Origin: Clostridiales bacterium UBA3705
Lineage (GTDB): Bacteria; Bacillota_A; Clostridia; Oscillospirales; Oscillospiraceae
DNA: 6,799 nt
Direction: 5' to 3'
Assembly: GCA_002372735.1 (NCBI GenBank)
Contig: DFIE01000138.1
Span: 1 to 6,799, forward strand
Shown here piece after piece: positions 1-6,441 of this stretch. The notes beneath the pieces are model-generated. The model did no database searches. It worked only from the letters and a program-made list of their open reading frames with translations, and was not told the origin of the DNA. The stretch's first letter is position 1. Every line of letters begins with the position of its first letter. Position numbers and translations under genes: made by a program.

Positions 1-26
1 TGAAAGGCATCCGCCCCTACGGGGGT

Positions 27-136
27 GGTGTGTGCGTTTCCCGTGACCTCGGTGGTGGTGGGAGGGCTTTATGGCCGCTGGGGTCAGCGGCCACTACGGA
101 GCGGTGCATACGTATCCCGCGACCCTGGTGGTGGGG
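27..136. repeat. Imperfect tandem repeat, 76-bp period
   Basis: Positions 27-60 and 103-136 align without gaps with 26 of 34 identical bases; both contain a TCCCG-GACC core followed by a GGTGGTG run. A weaker resemblance continues on the left around the two CTACGG words at 17-22 and 94-99. A perfect 9-bp stem with a 4-nt loop (72-93) lies between the copies. Two copies only, so this is a small duplicated intergenic element rather than an array. Confidence 0.55.
72..93. repeat. Perfect hairpin between tandem repeat copies
   Basis: TGGCCGCTG at 72-80 is the exact reverse complement of CAGCGGCCA at 85-93, with a GGGT loop. There is no T-tract on either side, so it is not an obvious intrinsic terminator. 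Confidence 0.6.
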
Positions 137-164
137 GTGACCTGGACACGGGACGTCGAGTAGA

Positions 165-217
165 GCAGCCCGGTGGGCTGCGAGATTTTATCGCCGGTTG
201 CCGGAGCTATGCTCCGG
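165..217. repeat. Two consecutive perfect 7-bp hairpins
   Basis: GCAGCCC (165-171) pairs with GGGCTGC (175-181) across a 3-nt loop, and CCGGAGC (201-207) pairs with GCTCCGG (211-217) across a 3-nt loop. The first is followed by GAGATTTTAT, a weak T-run, so it could be a poor terminator for an upstream gene outside the window. Two tight hairpins 19 nt apart, with a third at 72-93, suggest a structured element. Confidence 0.5.
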
Positions 218-370
218 GAAATGGCATCTATCAATACACCGTCCCCTACGGCGAGGTGGAAATCGGCGCGTCCGCAGGCAGTGCCCACGCCCACGCAGGG
301 AACGGGCTTGTCGCGCCGTACGAAAAATTATTCTCCTTGCCGCGAATAATATCTCACATGGCCTTGAAAA

Positions 371-389
371 TGATGCACTTTTGATGCAC
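371..389. promoter_or_regulatory. Operator-like direct repeat TGATGCAC x2
   Basis: TGATGCAC occurs at 371-378 and again at 382-389, start to start 11 bp apart, about one helical turn. The second copy ends 6 bp before the candidate extended -10 element. A related word, AGTGCACC, occurs at 427-434 in the leader. Same-face direct repeats overlapping the -35 zone are typical of activator or repressor sites; no regulator gene lies in the window, so the partner is unknown. Confidence 0.35.
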
Positions 390-395
390 CTATTG

Positions 396-404
396 TGATA
401 GAAT
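396..404 (+). promoter_or_regulatory. Candidate extended -10 promoter
   Basis: TGATAGAAT at 396-404 fits the TGN-TANAAT form of an extended -10 element, with five of six matches to TATAAT. No good -35 hexamer sits 16-18 bp upstream (376-381 reads CACTTT), which fits either an extended -10 promoter or one helped by a regulator at the TGATGCAC repeats. Transcription would begin near 411, giving a leader of about 73 nt before the start codon at 484. Confidence 0.4.
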
Positions 405-438
405 TCATGGAGAGTATGATGCGAGGAGTGCACCATGG

Positions 439-461
439 GGTACCGGTCCAAGGCCGGTGCC
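439..461 (+). promoter_or_regulatory. Leader hairpin just before the ribosome binding site
   Basis: GGTACCGG (439-446) pairs with CCGGTGCC (454-461), eight pairs including one G-U, around a 7-nt loop. The stem ends 9 nt before the strong ribosome binding site of the large gene, so it may stabilise the 5' end of the message or tune initiation. It does not itself cover the AAGGAGG. Confidence 0.4.
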
Positions 462-469
462 AACTCCCA

Positions 470-476
470 AAGGAGG
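470..476 (+). promoter_or_regulatory. Strong ribosome binding site of the giant surface protein
   Basis: AAGGAGG at 470-476 lies 7 nt before ATG 484. This decides the start: the same frame is open back to a GTG at 457, but that codon lies inside the leader hairpin, has no ribosome binding site, and would put nine residues in front of a textbook signal peptide. Confidence 0.85.
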
Positions 477-483
477 TACAGAA

Positions 484-3400
484 ATGAAAGGCTTTACAAG
501 AACTCTGTGCGCAGTCCTGGCGCTGGTGCTGGTGCTGTCTGTGGCGCCCATGCCGGCCCAGGCGGCGGACGGCTTTGCGGACGTCTCCGCTGAGGCCTGG
601 TACGCCCAGGCGGTGGACTACGTCAGCAGCCGGGGCTACATGAACGGGGTGGGCGGCAACGCCTTTGCCCCTGACCTGCCCCTGACCCGTGCCATGTTTG
701 TCACCATTCTGGCCCGGGTGGCGGGCGCGGAAACGGACGATGCCGTCTCCGCCTTTGCCGACGTCCCCGCCGGACAGTGGTACACCGGCGCGGCGGCCTG
801 GGCCGCGGCGGAGGGCGTGGTCAACGGCGTGGGCAACAACAACTTTGCCCCCCTGGCCAACGTGACCCGGCAGGATCTTTGCACCATGATCGGCCGGTAC
901 GCCGACCGGCTGGGTCTGCCCATCCTGGCGGGGGACCAGGCCCCCGGCTTTGCCGACCGCAGCAACGTGTCCGCCTATGCCGGCGCCGCTGTGGAGCTCT
1001 GCGCCGCGGTGGGTCTGGTGGGCGGCTTCCCGGACGGGACCTTCCGTCCCACCCAGGGCGCCACCCGCGCCCAGACTGCCAAGATCATCATGCTGCTGGA
1101 CCGGCTGCTGGCCGACCGCAAGGACCAGCTGCGCCCCGCCCAGCGCTTTGACGCCGAGGCCCAGGGCGTTGCCGTCAACGTGGCGGCCCCCGGCGGCGCC
1201 CTGCCCGGCGGCACCGACATGATCGTCACCCGTCTCACCGACGAGGCCGCCCTGGCGGACATTGCCGCCCGGGTGGAGGGCAAGCTCATTGCCGCGGTGG
1301 ACATCTCCTTCCGCAAGGACCAGGCCGAGCTGGAGCCCGGCAGGGAGGTGGAGGTCTGTCTGTCCCTGGAGGGGCTGGAGGACGTTGAGAACCCCGCCGT
1401 GGTCCACCTTAAGGACGACGGCACCCTGGAACGGGTGGAGAACGTGGAGCTCATCTCTCTCACCCGGGGCGAGACCAAGGCCCTGCGCTTCTGGGCCGGA
1501 GAATTCTCCGTCTATGCCATCATCGGCGGCGGAGGGGTAAGCGAGGGCGCTCGGCTGAAAATCACCTTCCAAAACGGCGCGGACAACCCCACCTTCTATC
1601 TCAGAAAGGGCGACGTCCCCGACCACGTGGAGGAAATCATTCACGATCCCGGCATCCCCGTGGCGGCGGGCAAGCTCTTTGTGGGCTGGTCCGAAACCCA
1701 GAACGACACCGCAGAGCAGGGCATGACCATTGCCCAGGTCCGTCAGCTGGCGGCGGAGCGGGTCAACGCCGGCGTTGCCGAGGGGGACGAGCTGATCCTC
1801 TATCCCATTATGAAGGCGGTCTACTATCTCTACTACTCCGCCGAAGACGGCAGCGTCTTCCAGACGGAGGTGGTCTTCCACTCCGAGGGCAGCAGCGTCC
1901 CGGCACAGATCACGGTCAACGCCCTCTACACCGCCACCCAGGCCAACCAGGGCTTCCTGGGCTGGGTGGTCCAGGGCACCGAGGAACCGGTGTACAAAAA
2001 CGGCAGCACCCTGACCATCACCGCCGACACCACCCTGGTCCCCAAGATTGGCGCCGGTCACTGGCTGTACTTTGATGAAAACGACGGCGGCGTCGGCGTA
2101 GGCAACGCCTCCTATACGCCTCCCGTCTTTGTGCCCGCCGGCGAGACCACCGCGGCCTACAGGCCGGCGAATCCCACCCGGCCCGGCTACATCTTTGGGG
2201 GCTGGTACACCGCCGCAGAGGGCGGCAGCCTCTACCCCTTCACCGAGGACCTGGACAGTCTCGGAGAGTCGGACAGCCTGACTCTCTACGCCCACTGGAC
2301 GGCGGAGCAGACCGCTCCCTACAAGGTGGTCATCTGGGCCCAGAACGTGAACGACGACAAGGTCGCCGCCGATTCCGCCAAGACATATGACTACGTCAAA
2401 AGCTTTGAGCTGACGGCTGCCACCGACACCCAGGTTACCGATGCCCTGATGGCTCCCTATATGGGCTACAGCGACAGTTTCTTCGGGGTCACGGATCTGG
2501 ACCACGGCAGCACCGCCTTCCAGTACAGCCGCTGGGAGGTGAAAAACGGCGCCGGAACAAATAAGGACTGCGTCAGCTCCACAGGTGATACAGTTGTCAA
2601 TGTTTACTATGACCGCAAGTTATTTACGATACGCTTTACTGGCGTTTCCGGCGGAACGACCGAAACCTATTACGATGTGGTAGATACGCCCTCAGGCACT
2701 GAGGTCTATGGCCTGATTGACGGGGAATACGTGCGCTTGGATCATCAGTTGGTTGGGAAAAAGTTGGTTGCTTTGAAAAAAAGTGATCATAATACTGTTT
2801 ATGCCGATATCACTGGTATATATCGATACAAAGACGATAAATTCATTACTTATGATGAGATTATGAATTACAGTGGTAATAGTAATCTGGAGGTTGGGAA
2901 GATTTACAAAAGAATGTACACAGGTACAAATTACACCCTTACAACTTCTACAAGCTCAGGTTACTCTACGATGTATACGAAGAGTTCCAGTGGTAGTAAA
3001 ATTGATGTTGATTTGCGAGTAGATGGCGTTTACGATTACACTTATCAAGGTGCAACATATCCCGGGCCGTATTTTGTGAAAGTCTCTGGCAACGTTCGGA
3101 TTTTCACCGGCCTTTACGGTCAATCCTTTACAAAATACAATTATGAATGGTTCACACCAGATTCGACCCATGCATGGAAAAATGTAGCCTTTTTGGACTC
3201 CTTTAATGGCAATCTTTTTGGCGCGTCTGGCGTAGGGTCGACGCCGAACTTGATTATGCTGACGCGCGATGATAGTACGTTTGATACGTCGATTGTTTTC
3301 TGGACCCAAAGCGCCGGCAATCTTTCCACGTATGTGAAAGCCGGCACGGCGGGGTATTCGGTTGGTACTGATCAAGGCTTTAATGTCACAGACCGTATTC

Positions 3401-6057
3401 AAGGCATGATTTCTGAAGGCTACATGTGGAGCACCTCTGAAGCCATGCCGTCCCAATGGAAATCCGCAAAAGTCATGAACTCCACCACCGACGGCATCAA
3501 CAATGATGGCTATACCAACGTCAAGCGGGGCAACAACACCTATCTGCACATCAAGTACGACCGGGCGGTGCACGACATCATCTTCCTGAACGGGGACAAC
3601 GAGGTCAAGACGGTTGCCGACGTGCCCTTCGGCGTGAGCCTGGCCCCCTACGAAGCCGAGACGCCCACCATTTCCCAGGAGACCATTCAGGAGGGCTACT
3701 ACTTTGCCGGCTGGTACGAGGACCCCACCTTCCAGAAGGCTGCCGACTGGTCCGGCACCATGCCCCTGTCCAATAAAACCCTTTACGCCAGAATCGCTCC
3801 GGTGGAGTACCACGTGATCGTGGAGCTCAACGGCGGCTCCATTGACACTTCCGTCCAGGCCCTGAACTTCTGGGTGCCCTACAACACCGTTCTGGACGAC
3901 ACCAACTTCCTGGCGGCCACGCCCCCCGACGACCACCATTCCCTGATCGGCTACTACACCGACGCGGCTTTCACCAAGCTCTGGAACTTCGACACCCGAC
4001 TCACCAATGATTCCCTGACCCTGCTCTACACGGGGCCGGACGACCCGGCCCGTGCGACCTACGGCGACGCCGGCTGGGATACCACCGTGGGTGTGTTCAA
4101 GCTCTTTGCCCGCTGGCGTGACGACAGCATCGCCTCCCTGGGCGGCCTGACCATCCAATACTACAGCGGCGACACCCTGGTCTATACCGACCCGGTGAAG
4201 TACGGCGACCTGGCCACGGTCATTGCCTCCGGCGCGCCCTCCTCAGAGCATTGGCCCGAAGGGCAGCACTTTGACCACTGGGAGCTGAACGGCAAGTCCT
4301 TCTATCCCACCGAGGAGTTTGAAGCCGACAGCGCCCTGGCCGTGGACATGACCGTCGACGGCAATCCCAGCAAGGTCATCCAGATTCACGCGGTGTATGC
4401 GGATGACGAGCCCAAGACCGATACTCATATTTACTGGTACTCCAACATCCAGGACATTGACGGCAATCCTCTGGACCCCGAGACCATCACCCACGGCGAA
4501 AACGCCGTGCTCACCGACGGCAAGGGCTGGACGTTGAAGGATCTGAACCTGCAGATCAACGTGGGCGTGGACATCCCCGCCTATAACACCTATTCTGTGG
4601 AGGGCTTCACCTTTATGGGCTGGGCCCGGGTGGAGAACGCCGATGCCGGCACCGCCTCGCTGAACCTGCGCAGCGCCGACGACCTGTTCCTCAAGTGGGT
4701 GCCCGACGATACCGAGGCCGGCGGCCACTACGAGGCCAAGAACGAGAACGATGAATGGGTCACCGTCACCCAGGTGGCGGCCAACGAGGAGACGCCCTAT
4801 CACGATCTGTACGCCGTGTGGCGTCCGGCGCCCTTCTTTGTCTTCCACTCCTCCACCGGCAAGCTGGAGGCGGTGAACACCACCGTCAGCACCGTCACCC
4901 AGGGCAGCCAGAGCATGTTGCAGACCAACGCGGTGGATCTCACCGCACTGGTGGCCGACGGGTACCTGTACGGCGGCTACTACAAGGTCTACGGCGGCGT
5001 GAACACCCAGGCCGTCCAGGCTGCGGCAGACAGCTATCACGCCCCCAGCGTAGGCGGCTGGGCCGCCAGCGCCACCGCCGCCGCCCAGTTGGATACCGGG
5101 GCCATTGCGAGCATGAACTTTGTGGCCTACACCGGCGAGAGCCTGAAGAACGGCAGCGTCAAGTTCTGGGACAAGGCCAACGCCTATCAGGCGGCGGACG
5201 ACGCCGAGCCCGGCAACGCCCTGCATCCCAAGGTCGGCACGGTGTACTATCTGAAGGAGGTGCCCCAGACCTATCTGGCCTCCAAGTTCCAGTACGTCTA
5301 TGACACCCTGCAAAACGACCGGATTCTCAATCTCTTCCTGCTCACCCTGGTGGACGACAGCCTGTACGCCGACGTGGGCTTCCGCGTGGCGGACGGGGCG
5401 GATCTGACCGCCGCGGGGAATGCGGCCCTCACCTCCAGAGACCGTCTGGCTTCCAGCTTCACCATTGTGCAAAAGGGCAACGGCATCCCCGGCCACGAGC
5501 GGGAGAAGGACGTGGCCGTCACCACCGACGCCTCCAAGTTCGGCCTGACCCGGGGCTACGTGGCGGTGAAGCAGCTGGACAGCCTGGTGGTTGAAAACAA
5601 CACCTTCACCATGCTGCCCACCTGGCAGACCCTGGACGGCGTCACCGTGGGCAGCAAGGCGCCCCTGGCCCTGACCGTGAACGAGGACAAGACCGCCATC
5701 ACCTACGAGCGGCTGAGCAACGAATGGCTTGGCACCGAGAAGCTGTATGTGAACACCCAGGGCATGGGCTTCTGGGAGGATGCCGGCGCATTGACCAAGC
5801 TGTACTTCTACGGTCCCGACGGCAATACCTGGGTGGATACTCAGCTTGTCAGCGGAACCCTTCATGTAGCCACCATCCCCGCCGGCACCTGGACCACTGT
5901 AATCGTGGTGCGGATCAATCCCAATGGAACCGGCGCAGATAACTGGGCAAACAAATGGAATCAATCTTGTGATATTACGCTGCACAAGAGTCTAAACCTG
6001 ATTTATGGGTTCTATGAGAACTCTGATTATGTGGATTGGCGGCAGTACACCCCGTAA
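484..6057 (+). CDS. Giant SLH-anchored surface protein with InlB-like repeats
   Basis: Encodes a 1857-residue exported protein that probably works as a cell-surface adhesin or ligand-binding protein; no catalytic motif is visible. Order seen: signal peptide 1-27 (basic start, Leu/Val core, AQA before Ala28); SLH domains at about 30-81, 90-142 and 155-209, each with an F-A-D start, N/G-F-x-P and a TRA/TRQ motif; a ZU5-like domain about 221-352 ending in EFSVYAII; then InlB/Flg_new-like beta modules, with GW or HW peaks near residues 400, 491, 570, 1073, 1265 and 1376 and endings such as YAHW, FARW and YAVW. The last about 100 residues resemble a starch-binding CBM. SLH domains normally bind pyruvylated wall polysaccharide, so the N-terminus anchors the protein; no LPXTG motif or C-terminal membrane segment is seen. 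Codons are GC-rich except in residues about 700-1000 and the C-terminal end. The architecture call is firm; ligand and function are unknown. Confidence 0.9.
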   Translation: MKGFTRTLCAVLALVLVLSVAPMPAQAADGFADVSAEAWYAQAVDYVSSRGYMNGVGGNAFAPDLPLTRAMFVTILARVAGAETDDAVSAFADVPAGQWYTGAAAWAAAEGVVNGVGNNNFAPLANVTRQDLCTMIGRYADRLGLPILAGDQAPGFADRSNVSAYAGAAVELCAAVGLVGGFPDGTFRPTQGATRAQTAKIIMLLDRLLADRKDQLRPAQRFDAEAQGVAVNVAAPGGALPGGTDMIVTRLTDEAALADIAARVEGKLIAAVDISFRKDQAELEPGREVEVCLSLEGLEDVENPAVVHLKDDGTLERVENVELISLTRGETKALRFWAGEFSVYAIIGGGGVSEGARLKITFQNGADNPTFYLRKGDVPDHVEEIIHDPGIPVAAGKLFVGWSETQNDTAEQGMTIAQVRQLAAERVNAGVAEGDELILYPIMKAVYYLYYSAEDGSVFQTEVVFHSEGSSVPAQITVNALYTATQANQGFLGWVVQGTEEPVYKNGSTLTITADTTLVPKIGAGHWLYFDENDGGVGVGNASYTPPVFVPAGETTAAYRPANPTRPGYIFGGWYTAAEGGSLYPFTEDLDSLGESDSLTLYAHWTAEQTAPYKVVIWAQNVNDDKVAADSAKTYDYVKSFELTAATDTQVTDALMAPYMGYSDSFFGVTDLDHGSTAFQYSRWEVKNGAGTNKDCVSSTGDTVVNVYYDRKLFTIRFTGVSGGTTETYYDVVDTPSGTEVYGLIDGEYVRLDHQLVGKKLVALKKSDHNTVYADITGIYRYKDDKFITYDEIMNYSGNSNLEVGKIYKRMYTGTNYTLTTSTSSGYSTMYTKSSSGSKIDVDLRVDGVYDYTYQGATYPGPYFVKVSGNVRIFTGLYGQSFTKYNYEWFTPDSTHAWKNVAFLDSFNGNLFGASGVGSTPNLIMLTRDDSTFDTSIVFWTQSAGNLSTYVKAGTAGYSVGTDQGFNVTDRIQGMISEGYMWSTSEAMPSQWKSAKVMNSTTDGINNDGYTNVKRGNNTYLHIKYDRAVHDIIFLNGDNEVKTVADVPFGVSLAPYEAETPTISQETIQEGYYFAGWYEDPTFQKAADWSGTMPLSNKTLYARIAPVEYHVIVELNGGSIDTSVQALNFWVPYNTVLDDTNFLAATPPDDHHSLIGYYTDAAFTKLWNFDTRLTNDSLTLLYTGPDDPARATYGDAGWDTTVGVFKLFARWRDDSIASLGGLTIQYYSGDTLVYTDPVKYGDLATVIASGAPSSEHWPEGQHFDHWELNGKSFYPTEEFEADSALAVDMTVDGNPSKVIQIHAVYADDEPKTDTHIYWYSNIQDIDGNPLDPETITHGENAVLTDGKGWTLKDLNLQINVGVDIPAYNTYSVEGFTFMGWARVENADAGTASLNLRSADDLFLKWVPDDTEAGGHYEAKNENDEWVTVTQVAANEETPYHDLYAVWRPAPFFVFHSSTGKLEAVNTTVSTVTQGSQSMLQTNAVDLTALVADGYLYGGYYKVYGGVNTQAVQAAADSYHAPSVGGWAASATAAAQLDTGAIASMNFVAYTGESLKNGSVKFWDKANAYQAADDAEPGNALHPKVGTVYYLKEVPQTYLASKFQYVYDTLQNDRILNLFLLTLVDDSLYADVGFRVADGADLTAAGNAALTSRDRLASSFTIVQKGNGIPGHEREKDVAVTTDASKFGLTRGYVAVKQLDSLVVENNTFTMLPTWQTLDGVTVGSKAPLALTVNEDKTAITYERLSNEWLGTEKLYVNTQGMGFWEDAGALTKLYFYGPDGNTWVDTQLVSGTLHVATIPAGTWTTVIVVRINPNGTGADNWANKWNQSCDITLHKSLNLIYGFYENSDYVDWRQYTP
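571..1110 (+). repeat. Three SLH domains (cell-wall anchor)
   Basis: Three consecutive copies of about 52-55 residues. Copies 1 and 2 share FADV.A..WY, NGVG.N.FAP and a TR dipeptide before the last helix; copy 3 is more diverged but keeps GFADRS, GGFPDGTFRP and TRAQ. Three SLH units are the usual number for non-covalent attachment to secondary cell-wall polymers in Bacillota. All three have a hydrophobic helix after the TR motif (for example MFVTILARV, AKIIMLLDRLL), so the anchor looks intact. Confidence 0.9.
1144..1539 (+). other. ZU5-like/FSVYA-type beta domain of the surface protein
   Basis: Residues about 221-352 follow a pattern familiar from Eubacteriales surface proteins: V.V.APGGALPGGT near the start, PGREVEVCLSL in the middle, VVHLKDDGTLERV, and EFSVYAII at the end, followed by a Gly linker. 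In the families I know, this beta domain sits between anchor domains and repeat stalks and resembles ZU5-type folds. Its function here is not known. The assignment is by remembered sequence pattern only. Confidence 0.5.
1549..4830 (+). repeat. InlB/Flg_new-like beta-repeat region of the surface protein
   Basis: Residues about 356-1449 contain divergent modules of roughly 70-100 residues. The clearest is about 526-609: HWLYFDENDGG, then RPGYIFGGWYTAAEGG, then LTLYAHW, the classic Listeria-Bacteroides repeat layout. Other units peak at LFVGW, GFLGW, GYYFAGWYEDP, FDHWELNG and GFTFMGW. Spacers with YKVVIWAQNVNDD and YYDRKLFTIRF recur in such proteins between units. These modules usually build an extended stalk or adhesive fibre. 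The low-GC island (2581-3480) interrupts this region. Confidence 0.75.
2581..3480 (+). other. Low-GC island inside the surface protein gene
   Basis: Counting bases by hand, 2581-3420 is about 43% GC and 2761-3060 only about 34%, while flanking lines run at roughly 55-67%. Codons change too: AAT, GAT, TAT, AAA and ATT become common where the flanks use AAC, GAC, TAC, AAG and ATC. The frame stays open, so the protein is continuous (residues about 700-999, rich in Tyr, Ser, Thr, Asn). The islet lies between two similar seams, YYDRKLFTIRF and KYDRAVHDIIF. Acquisition of a module by recombination is the simplest inference. Confidence 0.7.
5735..6042 (+). other. C-terminal CBM-like (starch-binding-like) module
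   Basis: Residues about 1751-1853 read EKLYVNTQGMGFWEDAG, then LYFYGPDGNTWVDTQL, VATIPAGTWTTVIVVRINP, and DNWANKWNQSCDIT. The pattern of a beta strand, 'F-Y/F-G..G..W', a Val/Ile-rich strand with R.NP, then N-W.NKWNQ..D-T is one I associate with CBM26-like starch-binding or related carbohydrate modules at the ends of gut bacterial surface proteins. Aromatic residues (Trp in NTW, NW, KW) could form a sugar-stacking face. The last 117 bp of coding sequence fall to about 42% GC. Binding is an inference. Confidence 0.45.
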
Positions 6058-6064
6058 ACCCAAG

Positions 6065-6098
6065 CCCCTCCCGCGGTGCTCCGACGCCGCGGGAGGGG
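6065..6098 (+). promoter_or_regulatory. Strong intercistronic hairpin without T-tract
   Basis: CCCCTCCCGCGG (6065-6076) and CCGCGGGAGGGG (6087-6098) form a perfect 12-bp, almost all G-C stem with a 10-nt loop, starting 8 nt after the stop codon of the surface protein. It is followed by AACAGCG, not a T-run, so it is a poor intrinsic terminator. A processing or 3'-end-protecting stem that lowers expression of the two downstream genes relative to the first is a more likely role. Confidence 0.6.
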
Positions 6099-6126
6099 AA
6101 CAGCGAATGAATCAGGAGCAATGAAA

Positions 6127-6423
6127 ATGAAACGAATTGGAATGATGATCATCGGGCTGCTGCTGATCGGCGCGCTGCTGGTCGGCTGCACCCCCAAGGA
6201 AGCCGGGGAGGCGGACCCCACCACGCCGACCCTTGCCACCCAGCCGGCGCCCACTGCCGAAGCGCCCACCGACCCTGCCGAGGTCAGCCCGGAGGAGACC
6301 CAGTCGGTCGAGCCCACCCTTCCGGCCCCGGATCTGCCGGAGGACCCCGACGACGAGGGCCTGGAGGTAGAGGAGGAAGCCACCTTTGCAATCGGCGACA
6401 ACCTGGGCGTCGGCGGAAACTGA
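6127..6423 (+). CDS. Small acidic proline-rich lipoprotein
   Basis: A 98-residue predicted lipoprotein. It begins MKRIGMMIIG with a hydrophobic stretch (LLLIGALLV) and a lipobox LVGC, so signal peptidase II should cut before Cys21 and the Cys should be lipidated, holding the mature 78 residues on the outer face of the membrane. The mature part is low-complexity: rich in Pro, Thr and Ala, with about 20 Asp/Glu against one Lys, and ends ATFAIGDNLGVGGN. No folded domain is recognised; the Pro/Thr/Glu stretch may be a spacer. AGGAG at 6114-6118 is 8 nt before ATG 6127; the in-frame ATG at 6121 is only 2 nt away and the GTG at 6076 lies in the hairpin, so 6127 is preferred. The stop TGA is followed directly by TAG. 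It sits 69 nt after the surface protein gene. Confidence 0.8.
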   Translation: MKRIGMMIIGLLLIGALLVGCTPKEAGEADPTTPTLATQPAPTAEAPTDPAEVSPEETQSVEPTLPAPDLPEDPDDEGLEVEEEATFAIGDNLGVGGN

Positions 6424-6425
6424 TA

Positions 6426-6433
6426 GAAGGAGG
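6426..6433 (+). promoter_or_regulatory. Ribosome binding site of the 78-residue gene
   Basis: GAAGGAGG lies 2 nt after the tandem stops of the lipoprotein gene and 8 nt before ATG 6442. An out-of-frame ATG at 6435 is only 1 nt from the motif and too close to use. The tight placement suggests translation of this gene follows on from the lipoprotein. Confidence 0.75.
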
Positions 6434-6441
6434 AATGGGAG

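Larger units (their letters stand above)
1..395. other. Gene-free upstream region with repeats and inverted repeats
   Basis: No reading frame here has a convincing ribosome binding site, recognisable domain or plausible protein composition. The stretch instead holds an imperfect tandem repeat (27-60 and 103-136), a hairpin between the two copies (72-80 with 85-93), two compact perfect hairpins (165-171 with 175-181; 201-207 with 211-217) and a wider inverted repeat (264-270 with 312-318). This resembles the GC-rich intergenic repeat elements of gut Oscillospiraceae, or a structured non-coding RNA; I cannot tell which. From about 320 onward it becomes AT-richer and merges into the promoter region of the downstream gene. 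Confidence 0.6.

Noticed and set aside
27..136. CRISPR array
   Set aside because: Only two imperfect copies, no regular spacers and no cas genes in the window.
25..384. 119-codon + strand frame in the upstream region, and the opposite 66-codon frame at 94-294
   Set aside because: No ribosome binding site, repeats and hairpins run through both, and neither sequence looks like a folded protein.
457..483. GTG 457 as the start of the surface protein
   Set aside because: No ribosome binding site, lies in the leader hairpin, and would place nine residues before a classic signal peptide; ATG 484 has AAGGAGG 7 nt upstream.
328..2505. Long minus-strand open frame of 725 codons opposite the surface protein
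   Set aside because: It mirrors the GC-rich codon pattern of the + strand gene, has a composition dominated by Gly, Val, His and Gln, no domain and no convincing start, while the + strand frame has signal peptide, SLH domains and ribosome binding site.
2956..4158. Minus-strand open frame of 400 codons crossing the low-GC island
   Set aside because: Composition follows the + strand codons (Gly/Val-rich, then Ile/Asn-rich at the island), with no domain; the + strand protein is continuous through the island.
4243..5985. Minus-strand open frame of 580 codons
   Set aside because: Same kind of antisense shadow: Gly/Val/His-rich, no recognisable family, and it lies wholly inside the well-supported + strand gene.
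6076..6126. GTG 6076 or ATG 6121 as the lipoprotein start
   Set aside because: GTG 6076 is inside the 12-bp hairpin; ATG 6121 is only 2 nt from AGGAG. ATG 6127 has 8-nt spacing and gives a normal lipoprotein signal.
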